Numbered from the stretch's first letter, positions 37,871 to 46,617 are shown. The stretch is 64,000 nucleotides of DNA from Bradyrhizobium sp. LHD-71 (GCF_031157255.1 NZ_JAVIFX010000015.1:114636-178635), one strand, 5' to 3'. Notes: generated by a model from the sequence alone, not told the origin. Program-made: numbers and translations.

Positions 37871-37880
37871 CCGCTACTCC

Positions 37881-39254
37881 TCACCTTCGTGCGGGGGCAG
37901 GTGCAGCCGCACCACTGCGGCCGCGCTTGCCGCGTGCGAGATGTCCGACAAGCCAGCTCGCCGTGCGCAACAGCCGCGCATCATTGCCCCGGCGACCGAC
38001 GAGCTGCACGCCCATCGGCAATCCCTCCTCGGAGCTAAGCAGCGGTAGGGTCACGGCCGGCGTGCCGAGATAGGTCCATAGCGTACAGAACGCCGGGTTG
38101 CCCGTAGAGTCCAGCCCGCGCGGTGCCGGCCCTGGCGCAGCGGGCGTCAGGATCGCATCATATTCGTCGAACACGCCATCAAGCGCCTGGTTCAGTGACG
38201 CGCTACCCGCAAGAGCACGCGTATATTCGACGGCTGGGACTTTCCGGCCGCGTTCGATCAGCGCGCGCAGCACCGGGCTCAACGCATCGCCGCCCTGCTC
38301 GAAATCGCGATGCAGGTTGTGCGCCATCTCCACTTCCATAATGGTGCGATGCATCTCGATGGCGCGGTCAAAGCCTTGGCCGATTTCGACTTCGGACACG
38401 TGCTCGCCGAGCACCCCGATCAGCTCGGCGAACGCCTCGGCCGTCACCTGTTCGGCGTATGTCCACGCGGGCGTGCGGATGAAGGCGAAGCGCGGCGGCA
38501 ACGGCGGTTCGCTTGCGGCCACATCGGCGAAGGGCTGCCTGGCAAGCGGTCGCGTGTCCGGATCTTCTTCGTCGAAACCGGCCAGCATTTCGGCCAGCAG
38601 CGCCGCATCCGCAACGCTGCGGGCGAACACGCCGACATGGTCGAGTGCCCGCGACAGCAACAACGCGCCGCTACGCGGGATCAGCCCATGCGTCGGCTTG
38701 AATCCTACCACGCCGCAGAACGCCGCCGGGCGAATCACCGAACCGTTGGTCTGTGAGCCGATCGCTCCCGGGACCATCAGCGCCGCGACTGCCGCGGCCG
38801 AGCCTGAGGACGAGCCGCCCGGCGTATGATCGCGGTTGTGCGGATTTCTGGTCTTGCCCGGGTTGAAATAGGCGTATTCGGTCGTCACGGTCTTGCCGAG
38901 GATCACAGCGCCTGCCGCGCGCAACTGCGCCACCGCAGCCGCGTCGTGCCGCGGCGTCCGGCCTGCCCAGAGCTTCGAACCGAACTCGGTGGGCATGTCG
39001 CGCGTGTCGAAGATGTCCTTGATCGCCACCGGTACGCCGTGCAGCGGACCAAGCGACTTGCCCTGGCTGCGGTGATCGTCGGCCGCCTGGGCCTGCCGCA
39101 GGGCATGCTCACGATCAAGGAACGCCCACGCCTCAATATCGCGATCGGCTTCGTCGACGCGCTTGAGGCAATCGCCGACGAGTTCGGCCGAGGTCAGGCG
39201 GCCGTCGCGAATGCCGGCGGCCGCTTCAGTGAGGCTGAGCGTGCAAAGGCTCAT
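37881..39254 (-). CDS. amidase (amidase signature family)
   Basis: This 457-residue hydrolase converts amides to acids plus ammonia. The Ser-cisSer-Lys triad is visible: Lys79 in PVAIKDIFDT, cis-Ser149 in GGSSSGS, and nucleophile Ser172 in QTNGSVIRPAAFCG. GSVIRPA replaces the classic GGSIRIPA, a known family variant. It is 28 bases after dctM and upstream of nitrile hydratase genes, so it likely completes nitrile to carboxylate conversion. ATG 39254 has GAGAGG upstream; GTG 39260 is an alternative. Confidence 0.93.
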   Translation of the reverse strand: MSLCTLSLTEAAAGIRDGRLTSAELVGDCLKRVDEADRDIEAWAFLDREHALRQAQAADDHRSQGKSLGPLHGVPVAIKDIFDTRDMPTEFGSKLWAGRTPRHDAAAVAQLRAAGAVILGKTVTTEYAYFNPGKTRNPHNRDHTPGGSSSGSAAAVAALMVPGAIGSQTNGSVIRPAAFCGVVGFKPTHGLIPRSGALLLSRALDHVGVFARSVADAALLAEMLAGFDEEDPDTRPLARQPFADVAASEPPLPPRFAFIRTPAWTYAEQVTAEAFAELIGVLGEHVSEVEIGQGFDRAIEMHRTIMEVEMAHNLHRDFEQGGDALSPVLRALIERGRKVPAVEYTRALAGSASLNQALDGVFDEYDAILTPAAPGPAPRGLDSTGNPAFCTLWTYLGTPAVTLPLLSSEEGLPMGVQLVGRRGNDARLLRTASWLVGHLARGKRGRSGAAAPAPARR

Positions 39255-39282
39255 GGGCACCTCTCAAGCGCAAGACGCTCGC

Positions 39283-40632
39283 TCATCGCGGCCCGTACAG
39301 GTAGCCCGGCAGCCACAGCGCGATGCCGGGAAAGATGTAAACCAATGCCATGGTGAAGAACACCAGGCCGACGAACGGTAGCGCGCCGGAGAAGATATCG
39401 GTGAGCTTGACCTGCGGTGGCGCGACGCCTTTCAGATAGAAAGCAGCCATGGCAACCGGTGGCGTGTTGAACGCGGTCTGCGTGTTCAGTGCGACCAGGA
39501 TACCGAAGAAGATCGGATCGACGCCGTAGTTCGGAAGCAGCGGCAGGAAGATCGGCACGAAGATGATGATGATCTCGGTCCATTCCAGAGGCCAGCCGAG
39601 CAGAAAGATAATGAGCTGGGTCAGCAGGAGGAACTGGATCGGGGTGAGGTTCATCGAGGTGAAGAACTGCTCCACCACCGACTGTCCGCCCAGCAATGCG
39701 AACACCGCCGAAAAGGTCCACGAGCCGATGAACAGGTAACAGACCATCGCTGTGGCGCGCACCGTCAGGTACACCGACTCTCGCATCATCTCGAAGTTGA
39801 GCGAACGGTAGGCCGCCGCCAGCACGATGCTCATGAGCGCGCCGACGGCGGCGGCCTCAGACGGGGTCGCAAGCCCGAACAGGATCGCGCCGAGCACCGC
39901 CACGATCAACAGCGCAAGCGGCAGGAACGACGTCACGAGCGCCCAGATGACGGTGGTCAGCGGCACGTTGGTCTGTTCCGGCGGCAGCTTCGGCGCAAGC
40001 GACGGATTGATGACCGCACGCGTCATCGCATAGGCAACGTAGAGGCCTGCGAGCAGAAAGCCCGGAAAGAACGCCGCGGCGTAGAGCTTCACTGCGGAAA
40101 CGCCGGCCGTCGCCGCATAGACGATCAACAGAATGCTTGGCGGAATGAGAATGCCAAGACAGCCACCGGCGCAGACGACGCCTGCCGACAGCTTCGTATC
40201 GTAACCCGCGCGAAGCATCGCCGGCAGCGCCAGCAGGCCCATCAGCGTGACGACAGCGCCGACGATGCCGGTGGCGGTCGCAAACATTGCACAGGTGATC
40301 AGCGTCGCGACCGCAAGCGCCCCTGGCACGTTCTTCATTGACAGCTGCAACGAATGGAACAGGCGATCGAGGATGTTGGCGCGCTCGACCAGGTATCCCA
40401 TGAACAGGAATAGCGGCACCGCCACCAGCACGTCGCTGGACGTGACCTCGAACGTTTTCTGCACCAACAGCGTGAAGACGCGGTTCTGGAAGAAATCCTG
40501 GCCGGCCGTGTAGTAGGCGTAGTAGCCGAACGAAACGCCCATCGCCATCAGCGTGAAAGCGATTGGGAAGCCGAGCATGATGATGAAGATGAAAAGGAAC
40601 AGCATCAACATGCCGATTTGTGGGTCGGTCAT
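39283..40632 (-). CDS. TRAP transporter large permease (DctM family)
   Basis: The 449-residue protein has about twelve hydrophobic segments and DctM family blocks: MLMLFLFIFIIMLGFPIAFTLMAMG at the N-terminus, VAVPLFLFMGYLVERANI, and CAGGCLGILIPPSILLIVYAATAGVS. It is the ion-coupled transport channel working with the DctQ subunit and the Tat-exported binding protein. Its ATG overlaps the dctQ stop in an ATGA arrangement. It precedes the amidase gene by 28 bases in the same operon. Confidence 0.93.
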   Translation of the reverse strand: MTDPQIGMLMLFLFIFIIMLGFPIAFTLMAMGVSFGYYAYYTAGQDFFQNRVFTLLVQKTFEVTSSDVLVAVPLFLFMGYLVERANILDRLFHSLQLSMKNVPGALAVATLITCAMFATATGIVGAVVTLMGLLALPAMLRAGYDTKLSAGVVCAGGCLGILIPPSILLIVYAATAGVSAVKLYAAAFFPGFLLAGLYVAYAMTRAVINPSLAPKLPPEQTNVPLTTVIWALVTSFLPLALLIVAVLGAILFGLATPSEAAAVGALMSIVLAAAYRSLNFEMMRESVYLTVRATAMVCYLFIGSWTFSAVFALLGGQSVVEQFFTSMNLTPIQFLLLTQLIIFLLGWPLEWTEIIIIFVPIFLPLLPNYGVDPIFFGILVALNTQTAFNTPPVAMAAFYLKGVAPPQVKLTDIFSGALPFVGLVFFTMALVYIFPGIALWLPGYLYGPR

Positions 40633-41240
40633 GCCTCTGTTCCTTTATTGGATTGCGCCACTGCGGCGAGTTCCTGCTGATGCTGATGCTCGCGGATGAC
40701 GACGCTCTCGGTTTCCTCGACGTCGTGCAGCCGGCGCGGCCACTGACCGCTGCGGATGCACAGCACGCACCGGATGACTTCGGCGAGCCCCTGCAGGAAC
40801 AGCAGGAAGCCTGTGATGGGGATCAGCGCCTTCAGCGGAAACACCGGCACGCCGGCAGGGCTGAAGATACTGACCTCGCGGAATTGCACAGACATCTTCG
40901 CGTAATTCCAGCCCGAATACATCAACGCCGCGATCGCCGGCAGGAAGAATAGGATGTAGAGCACGAGATCGATCGTCGCCTGGGTGCGCGGCGCCCACAG
41001 GCGATAGACCACGTCAGCGCGGACATGGCCGTTGCGCGCGAGGGTATACGCGCCGGCCATCAGGAACATCGCGCCATAGGTGATGTAGCTGATGTCGAAC
41101 GCCCAGGTGGTCGGCGCGCGCAGCACATAGCGCACGAACACCTCGTAGCTGACTCCAAGCGTGAGGATGAGGATCAGCCAGGCGAACGCTTTGCCGACCC
41201 AGGTGCTGAGTTCGTCAATGAAAAAAAGAAACTTGGTCAT
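40629..41240 (-). CDS. TRAP transporter small permease (DctQ family)
   Basis: The 203-residue protein has four predicted membrane segments and DctQ features: FVRYVLRAPTTWAFDISYITYGAMFLMAGAYTLARNGHVRADVVY. The C-terminal 40 residues are polar and longer than usual. It stabilises DctM and contacts the binding protein. I took ATG 41240 rather than a start nine codons upstream. An 11-bp hairpin lies between it and dctP. Confidence 0.9.
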   Translation of the reverse strand: MTKFLFFIDELSTWVGKAFAWLILILTLGVSYEVFVRYVLRAPTTWAFDISYITYGAMFLMAGAYTLARNGHVRADVVYRLWAPRTQATIDLVLYILFFLPAIAALMYSGWNYAKMSVQFREVSIFSPAGVPVFPLKALIPITGFLLFLQGLAEVIRCVLCIRSGQWPRRLHDVEETESVVIREHQHQQELAAVAQSNKGTEA

Positions 41241-41297
41241 GCGAGCTGCACCCGCGGCCGGACGCACATGCGCTTATCCCCCAATCTCTGTTCACAG

Positions 41298-41331
41298 CGT
41301 GGGCGTCGCCGAAACGAACGCGACGCCCACG
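41298..41331 (-). terminator. intra-operon hairpin between dctP and dctQ
   Basis: CGTGGGCGTCG (41298-41308) pairs perfectly with CGACGCCCACG (41321-41331) around a 12-base loop, 28 bases after the dctP stop. It parallels the hairpin after the ABC binding-protein gene at 23777-23808 and probably adjusts the ratio of binding protein to permease. Confidence 0.6.
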
Positions 41332-41359
41332 TCGATGTCTCAAGTGAAAGAGCCAGCCG

Positions 41360-42481
41360 TCAGACCTTGAGCACACCCGGAAAGTGATGCTCGAAGGCGC
41401 CGCGATAGTCGGTCGCGTTGGTCATGTTGTAATAGACGACGCGCCGCACCCAGGCCTTCTGCGAATCCATCACCTTCTTCATGAATGGATCGGAGCCGAG
41501 CTGGGCGATCAGGCCGTCCCAGGCCTTGATCTGCGCATCGAACACCGACTTCGGCGTGCGCACGACGTTGACCTTGTCCTTGGTGATCAGCTCCTGCAGG
41601 TCCTTCGAATAGTAGTCCATGCCCTTCCACTCGTTGGCCGATGAAACGGCCTCCGCCGCATACTGCAGGATCGCCTTGTGCTCGGCGGGGAGCGCATCGA
41701 ACTTGGGCTTGTTGAACATGATCTCGAAGTATTCGGTCGCCTGATGGTGGCTGCCGAGCATGTAGTTCTTGGCGACGTCCTGCGCGCCGAAGCGGCGGTC
41801 CGAGGTCGGGTTGTTGAATTCGAAGCCGTCGATCACGCCGCGCTCCATCGCCGGCACGATTTCACCACCCGGAAGCTGCGCAACGGACGCACCCATCGCC
41901 TGGAACAGGTCGGCCGCAAGCCCCACCGTGCGATATTTCAGGCCTTTCAGGTCCGCATCGCTGGTGATCGGCTTCTTGAACCAGCCGAGCGGCTGGGTCG
42001 GCATCGGCATCGCGAAGAAGCTCTTGATATTGACCTTCAGGATCTGGTTCTGCAGCTCTTCGAACAGCTCGCGACCGCCGCCATTGTGGATCCAGCCCAG
42101 GCCCTCATTGGCGTTGAAGCCGAACACGGGTCCGGTGCCGAACAGCGAAGCCGCCTTGTGCTTGCCGTACCAGTAGACCGTCACGGTGTGTGCCGCGTCG
42201 ATCTGACCGCCATGCACGCCATCGAACACCTGGAACGGATGCACCACCGCGCCGCCGACCAGATAGTCGATGCGCAAGCGGTTGCCCGCCATCTCGTTGA
42301 CGCGCTTCACATAGTCTTCAGCCATCTCGTTGAAGACGTCGGCCTTGCCCCACGAGCCCTGCATCTTCAGGGTCGCCGTCTGCGCCCGGCTGACTTGTGG
42401 CATCGCAATCGCCGCACCGCCAGCCGCTGCCACCGCCAGGAAACGGCGGCGCGTCGTTCTCGTCTCACTACGCTTGGTCAT
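41360..42481 (-). CDS. TRAP transporter solute-binding protein, DctP/TakP-like, Tat-exported
   Basis: The 373-residue protein has a Tat signal TTRRRFLAVAAAGG near residues 9-22. The mature DctP fold follows: LKMQGSWGKADVFNEMAEDYVKRV, then LKGLKYRTVGLAADLFQAMG with the conserved carboxylate-binding Arg (KYRT), and GVIDGFEFNNPTSD. The pattern is closest to TakP-type proteins that bind monocarboxylates as dimers. The ligand here may be an acid, amide or zwitterion linked to the nitrile/amide genes. GGGAGGATATT precedes the ATG, and a GntR-like palindrome is 52 bases upstream. Confidence 0.9.
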   Translation of the reverse strand: MTKRSETRTTRRRFLAVAAAGGAAIAMPQVSRAQTATLKMQGSWGKADVFNEMAEDYVKRVNEMAGNRLRIDYLVGGAVVHPFQVFDGVHGGQIDAAHTVTVYWYGKHKAASLFGTGPVFGFNANEGLGWIHNGGGRELFEELQNQILKVNIKSFFAMPMPTQPLGWFKKPITSDADLKGLKYRTVGLAADLFQAMGASVAQLPGGEIVPAMERGVIDGFEFNNPTSDRRFGAQDVAKNYMLGSHHQATEYFEIMFNKPKFDALPAEHKAILQYAAEAVSSANEWKGMDYYSKDLQELITKDKVNVVRTPKSVFDAQIKAWDGLIAQLGSDPFMKKVMDSQKAWVRRVVYYNMTNATDYRGAFEHHFPGVLKV

Positions 42482-42532
42482 AATATCCTCCCGATTGAAA
42501 TTCTTGGTCCCCGCTGTTTGCCGCGGGCTTGT

Positions 42533-42548
42533 TTGTCGTTGACGACAA
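42533..42548. promoter_or_regulatory. GntR/FadR-type palindromic operator candidate
   Basis: TTGTCGTTGACGACAA is a perfect palindrome whose core TCGTTGACGA fits the TNGTNNACNA pattern bound by FCD-type GntR regulators. It lies 52 bases upstream of the dctP ATG. No GntR gene is present in the window. Confidence 0.55.
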
Positions 42549-42812
42549 GTCAACGGCTTGGCCGGGAATTTGGCAAGCAAGAAGTGGATGATGTGCGCTG
42601 CGCGCGCACTCAGATGCGGGTGGCATGATCGTTCGGGTTGGACGAGACGGCTCACGAGCAAGCCGCTCCTCCCGTTTGGCGGAACGAAAACACGCAACGG
42701 TCTTCAACTTTAGGCGTAGAAGATCGCCGTCCTGTAGCGGCGCAAACCATTGAATCGTCGCGGTGGAAATATTCCCCCGGCGACTCTGCGCCTAATTGCC
42801 GCGAGCCTTAAG

Positions 42813-42884
42813 CGTAGCCTGGATGAGCCGGGGGAATACTTGGCCCGACAGCCCCGGATTTCGCTTCGCTCCATCCGGGCTACG
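42813..42884. repeat. inverted-repeat intergenic element (CGTAGCCCGGAT family)
   Basis: CGTAGCCTGGATGAGC at the left is almost the reverse complement of the right end CCATCCGGGCTACG, with GGGGGAAT and CCCCGGATT inside. This CGTAGCCCGGAT element is widespread between genes in Bradyrhizobiaceae. A related CTGTAGCCCGCAT element is at 46531-46615. Confidence 0.6.
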
Positions 42885-42910
42885 GTTCTTCGCTTTCCGG
42901 CGCTCGTCCC

Positions 42911-43165
42911 TCAGTCGGCCTCGCGCCTGATGATCGCAAGGTTCTGGTCGAGCTTCAGATCATATTTCTTGCCGTCAGCGGCAACCGCATCGTCCACTTC
43001 CCAGACACGCGCATCATCGAATTCAATCTTCTTCCACGCCGTGAAGCCCTGACCGCGCAAGACCTGCTCGATCTTCGCACGCTCATCCGCCGTGGGCGCA
43101 CGATCAGCATGGGCGATCGTACCGAACACTACCGATAGCAACGCAGCCAAAAGAATTCGGGTCAT
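42911..43165 (-). CDS. small secreted PepSY-like protein
   Basis: The 84-residue product has a signal peptide (MTRILLAALLSVVFGTIAHA), then a PepSY-like unit: ERAKIEQVLRGQGFTAWKKIEFDDARVWEVDDAVAADGKKYDLKLD in type. Similar short periplasmic proteins are common in Bradyrhizobium, and their role is unknown; PepSY domains often inhibit proteases or sit in sensor complexes. Start 43165 is the only one giving a signal sequence. Confidence 0.78.
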   Translation of the reverse strand: MTRILLAALLSVVFGTIAHADRAPTADERAKIEQVLRGQGFTAWKKIEFDDARVWEVDDAVAADGKKYDLKLDQNLAIIRREAD

Positions 43166-43447
43166 GACCTGCAATCTTCCATTCGTTAAGACGCTTATCA
43201 ACGACCGCGCAGCATCGACGTTCCTCGGCGGCAAACTGCATACGATTGACTCAAATGCAAACGAACGCCTGCGCCGACAATCCGCGTCGCAATCGAGAGA
43301 CGTATGATGATGAAGAACTGAGATCGTGAAAAAGCCAGGAGGGAGTCGTCCAGGGCTGGGACAGGTGCTGCGTCCGTCTGAACCGGAGACAGCAAAGCCG
43401 GTCTCTCCCGCCCTTGCGCTTCCGCTGCGCCGCGCGTAACCGAAGCG

Positions 43448-43523
43448 TGGTGCCGCAAGAGGGATTCGAACCCCCGACCCCGTCATTACGAATGACGTGC
43501 TCTACCAGCTGAGCTATTGCGGC
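43448..43523 (-). tRNA. tRNA-Thr (anticodon CGT)
   Basis: Read on the minus strand, the acceptor GCCGCAA pairs with TTGCGGC, followed by A and an encoded CCA at 43448-43450. The D arm is GCTC/GAGC, the anticodon stem CGTCA/TGACG holds loop TTCGTAA (anticodon CGT, reading ACG), and the T loop is TTCGAAT. Its 3' flank (CTTCGGTTACGCGCGG) resembles that of tRNA-Ala. Confidence 0.95.
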
Positions 43524-43628
43524 AAATGAGGTTTGGACGGGTCCTGATATCCGGCGAGGCTCCGGTTTGCAAGCTGCGAGTGCCGTCCAACATGGCGACT
43601 TGCGCGTTCCGATCACCTCAAGTCCGGA

Positions 43629-45296
43629 TTACCCTACCCAGCGCGCCAGAAATCCCTTGAAACCGCCAGCCTGGGCAGAAGCAGGACGCTCTGCGAATTC
43701 ATCGTTGTCGACGGTGTCGTCGGCCACCCCCGGATCGTCCGGCGCACGCGTCAGCGGGACCACGGCGGGAATTGCAGGCGCTGCAGCCGGCGGTGAGTTC
43801 GGAACAAGGCGTGGACGAAACACGGGAACCGGCACCTCGGTGGCCGCCGACGGCGCATGCGTCGCGGGGGCGGGCCCGGCTTCGGCCGGCGACTGCGCAT
43901 CAATCGCAGTTTCCGAAGCAGGCGCCGCGGCCGGCACGACAGCGGGCCGTGGCGCAGGTCGCGTCGATGCGATCGCGATCGCATGCTCGAGCTCTGCGGC
44001 GGCTTGCGATGACGGCAGCGCCGCCACCGGCACCATCCACTGGAAAGCGTCGAGGCGGCCAGTAACCGGCGATACTGGCCGCCAGTGATCGGACACGTAG
44101 CCATCCGCGGTCCAGGCCGGATCATGGGCGGCGCGAACCGCGCGCAGCGTCCAGGCCCGCGCAGCGCCCTCGTCGTCGTGCTCACCCCGCTCGATTTCCG
44201 CCATCAACAGCGCGACGCGCTGCGTCGGCCGTTCGATCAGCGGCGCCAACGCCGCGCGCGCCCGGGCAAACTCGCGCGCATCGGCCGCGACCCGCGCGAT
44301 GCCGAGCGCACCTTCCGGATCGCCCGGCGTCTTGTCCGCAAGCCGCTCGATCCGCCGCAGCCGCTCCAGCGCCGAATCGCCGAGCCGCACGTGCGCGTAG
44401 GCGTCGGCGAGATCGGGATGCGGCTGCGTCTGCCAAGCCGCTTCGATGACCTGCATGGCCCGACGGGTCTGCTGGCTTTCGCTCAGATATTTGGCGGTGA
44501 GCGTTGCAGCCGGAATCAGGGTCGGCGCGAGCTTGACCGCCTCCATGACGCTGTCACGGGATGCATCCCGGTCACTTCTTTCGAGCTCGAGCGCGCGCGC
44601 AGTCAGCAGCACCGCCCGCTGCCGGCGATACTCCGCCTTGTCGATAGCGCCCGAGGCGTAGTTGCGCTCGATGATCGACAGCGCACCGGACCAGTCGGCC
44701 CGGGCACAATGAAAGCCGAGCACTGCGTGGGAAGCCCAGGCGGCCCGCGGTGAAACCTTCAACGCCTCTTCCGCAGCGACTACGGCCTGCACCGGATCGT
44801 CGTTACGCTGCGCCTCGATGAACAGACCCCGCAGGCCCAACAGCCGCGTATCCGCCCGCTCGGCCATGCGATAGAACGCACGCCGCGCTCCCTCGCGATC
44901 GCCCGACATCTGCGCCGCCTGCGCCGAAAGCATCAGCATCAGCGGATCCTGCGCGGCATGCCGTTCGGCAACATTGGCATGACGGCGCGCCGCCTCCTGG
45001 TCGCCCGCGCCGATGGCGATCAGACCTTTGCTGATCGCATCACGCCCGCGCGCTTCACGGCGCGCGCGGGCGGCCATTCGCATCCGCCGCGGCAAGCGCG
45101 ACAAAAACGTGACAACGGTCCAGAGCAGCAGGGCGGCCGCAACCGCAAGGCCGAAGCCCAGGATCGCGACCGGCAGTGTCGTCGAAATCCGCCAGCCGCT
45201 CCACAAAAGCTGGATGTCGCCGTGCTGATCGGCGATCCAGGCCGCCGCGAGCCCCGCCGCACCAGCCAGCACCAGGAAGACGATGATCCGGATCAT
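43629..45296 (-). CDS. hemY: HemY-like heme-biosynthesis-associated TPR membrane protein
   Basis: The 555-residue protein has the HemY N-terminal domain with two membrane segments (about residues 3-23 and 41-63) around IQLLWSGWRISTTLPVAI. A TPR-like helical region to about residue 390 includes DPLMLMLSAQAAQMSGDREGARRAFYRMAE. A Pro/Ala-rich tail then ends in GGFKGFLARWVG. This is the proteobacterial HemY of unclear role, not protoporphyrinogen oxidase. It ends the hemC-hemD-mitofilin-hemY run and follows the mitofilin-like gene by 6 bases. Confidence 0.9.
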   Translation of the reverse strand: MIRIIVFLVLAGAAGLAAAWIADQHGDIQLLWSGWRISTTLPVAILGFGLAVAAALLLWTVVTFLSRLPRRMRMAARARREARGRDAISKGLIAIGAGDQEAARRHANVAERHAAQDPLMLMLSAQAAQMSGDREGARRAFYRMAERADTRLLGLRGLFIEAQRNDDPVQAVVAAEEALKVSPRAAWASHAVLGFHCARADWSGALSIIERNYASGAIDKAEYRRQRAVLLTARALELERSDRDASRDSVMEAVKLAPTLIPAATLTAKYLSESQQTRRAMQVIEAAWQTQPHPDLADAYAHVRLGDSALERLRRIERLADKTPGDPEGALGIARVAADAREFARARAALAPLIERPTQRVALLMAEIERGEHDDEGAARAWTLRAVRAAHDPAWTADGYVSDHWRPVSPVTGRLDAFQWMVPVAALPSSQAAAELEHAIAIASTRPAPRPAVVPAAAPASETAIDAQSPAEAGPAPATHAPSAATEVPVPVFRPRLVPNSPPAAAPAIPAVVPLTRAPDDPGVADDTVDNDEFAERPASAQAGGFKGFLARWVG

Positions 45297-45302
45297 TGCG
45301 GT

Positions 45303-46484
45303 CTATTGCCCGGATTTGCTGAATGCCGCCAGCGCATCGGTAGCGAATTTCTGAGCTGCCGCGAGAGCCGCCTCCCGTCCATCCACTGCGTTGAGCCAGG
45401 CCTGAATCTGCGGATCGCCTGCCTGCGGCAGCGTTGCGACGTCCTGCCGAGCTGCGGCGAGGTCGTCCCGGCGCACCGACCGTGCCTGCGCGGCGGGCGA
45501 AGGCGGGCTGCTCTTGGTGTCGGGCGCACCATCGCTGCGCTCGATCCGCACCAGTTTCGCAAGGCCTGACTGCAGACGGTCGAGCACGCCCACGCTCGCA
45601 CTCGAGCTTTCGGCCGCACTCGGCTCGGTTCGTTTGGCCTTTGCAGCGTCGCTGTTTGCCAATCGTTGCAACACCGCAACGATCTCACGCATATACGTGG
45701 CCTCGGAGGGGATTCCTGTCGCCGCATGAGCTTCGAGCGGCGCCAGCGAAGCGGGATTCGTCGCGACCTGCTTGGCGACGGCGAGCGCCGCAGCGTATGG
45801 TTCGCCGCTCCGAACCGCGACATCGAGCGCGTTCGCCACCACGATGCGCCGCAGGCTCGCATCGTCCGCTGCGGAGGCGCGCGGCTTTGCAAGCTCGACC
45901 GACAGCGCCTTCGTCGTATCCTCAAGTCGCGTCAAGCGTTCACTCAAAGCTGCAAGATCCATCGTCGGCGCACTGTCACGCGGCGTCGACTTCGCCTCGT
46001 TGAGCGATGCGGTCAGATCGCGAAGCTCGTTGCTCAATTTCGCAACCTCGTCGCGCACGGCCGCGAGCGACGTCTCGAGCGCCTCGATGCGCGCCGGATC
46101 GCCAGCAGATGCGGCCGGGCGATTTGCAATGGCTTCAACCCGCGCGAGCCGCGCACCGAGATCGCCGACGCTGGCGGCGACATTGCCGAATTGTGCCGGC
46201 GAAACCGACGGCGGAGATATCTGCATTGGGGCGATCAGTCCGCCGGCCCAAAGCGCGGCGAGCACGAGCAAGGCGGCGACGGCGCCGCTTAGCAACGGCA
46301 GGAGCGCCGGCAGCACGGCGGCGCCGCGCGATTTCAAGGCAGAGAGACCATCGCCGGCACGCTTCGTGAACGTACCTGCGCCTTGCGTGTCACCGGACAC
46401 CTCGGACGCATCGAGATCAATGGTTGGCGGCGCACGCTTCGGCGCCTCTTCGGCGGAAGCCTCATCCTTGCGCTCATCCGACAT
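45303..46484 (-). CDS. mitofilin (Mic60)-like inner-membrane protein
   Basis: This 393-residue protein has an acidic cytoplasmic N-terminus, one membrane segment near residues 57-80 (LLPLLSGAVAALLVLAALWAGG) and a long coiled-coil region around 100-190 (RLARVEAI, RIEALETSLAAVRDEVAKLSNELRDL). The C-terminal helical domain fits the mitofilin signature. Alphaproteobacterial Mic60 shapes membranes and sits next to heme genes, as here between hemD and hemY. Function inferred from homologues; the heme link is by position only. Confidence 0.85.
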   Translation of the reverse strand: MSDERKDEASAEEAPKRAPPTIDLDASEVSGDTQGAGTFTKRAGDGLSALKSRGAAVLPALLPLLSGAVAALLVLAALWAGGLIAPMQISPPSVSPAQFGNVAASVGDLGARLARVEAIANRPAASAGDPARIEALETSLAAVRDEVAKLSNELRDLTASLNEAKSTPRDSAPTMDLAALSERLTRLEDTTKALSVELAKPRASAADDASLRRIVVANALDVAVRSGEPYAAALAVAKQVATNPASLAPLEAHAATGIPSEATYMREIVAVLQRLANSDAAKAKRTEPSAAESSSASVGVLDRLQSGLAKLVRIERSDGAPDTKSSPPSPAAQARSVRRDDLAAARQDVATLPQAGDPQIQAWLNAVDGREAALAAAQKFATDALAAFSKSGQ

Positions 46485-46530
46485 GCGACACCTGCTCCAA
46501 TTCCATGGCGACTGTATCAGATTCTGTCGG

Positions 46531-46615
46531 CTGTAGCCCGCATAAGCGAAGCGCCATGCGGGACTCTACCTTCAGGCAAGGTCCCCGCATGTCGCTGCGC
46601 TCATGCGGGCTACAG
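46531..46615. repeat. inverted-repeat intergenic element (CTGTAGCCCGCAT family)
   Basis: CTGTAGCCCGCAT (46531) and ATGCGGGCTACAG (ending 46615) are perfect inverted repeats enclosing a second GCGGGA/TCCCCGC pair. It fills most of the space between hemD and the mitofilin-like gene, ending just 2 bases from the hemD stop codon, so it is transcribed within the run. Confidence 0.7.
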
Positions 46616-46617
46616 CG

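Larger units (their letters stand above)
42482..42910. other. intergenic control region upstream of the TRAP/nitrile operon
   Basis: No gene is supported in these 429 bases. They hold the dctP ribosome-binding site, a GntR-like palindrome (42533-42548), about 260 bases of unremarkable sequence, and a dispersed inverted repeat (42813-42884) near the convergent end of the PepSY-like gene. Confidence 0.6.
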
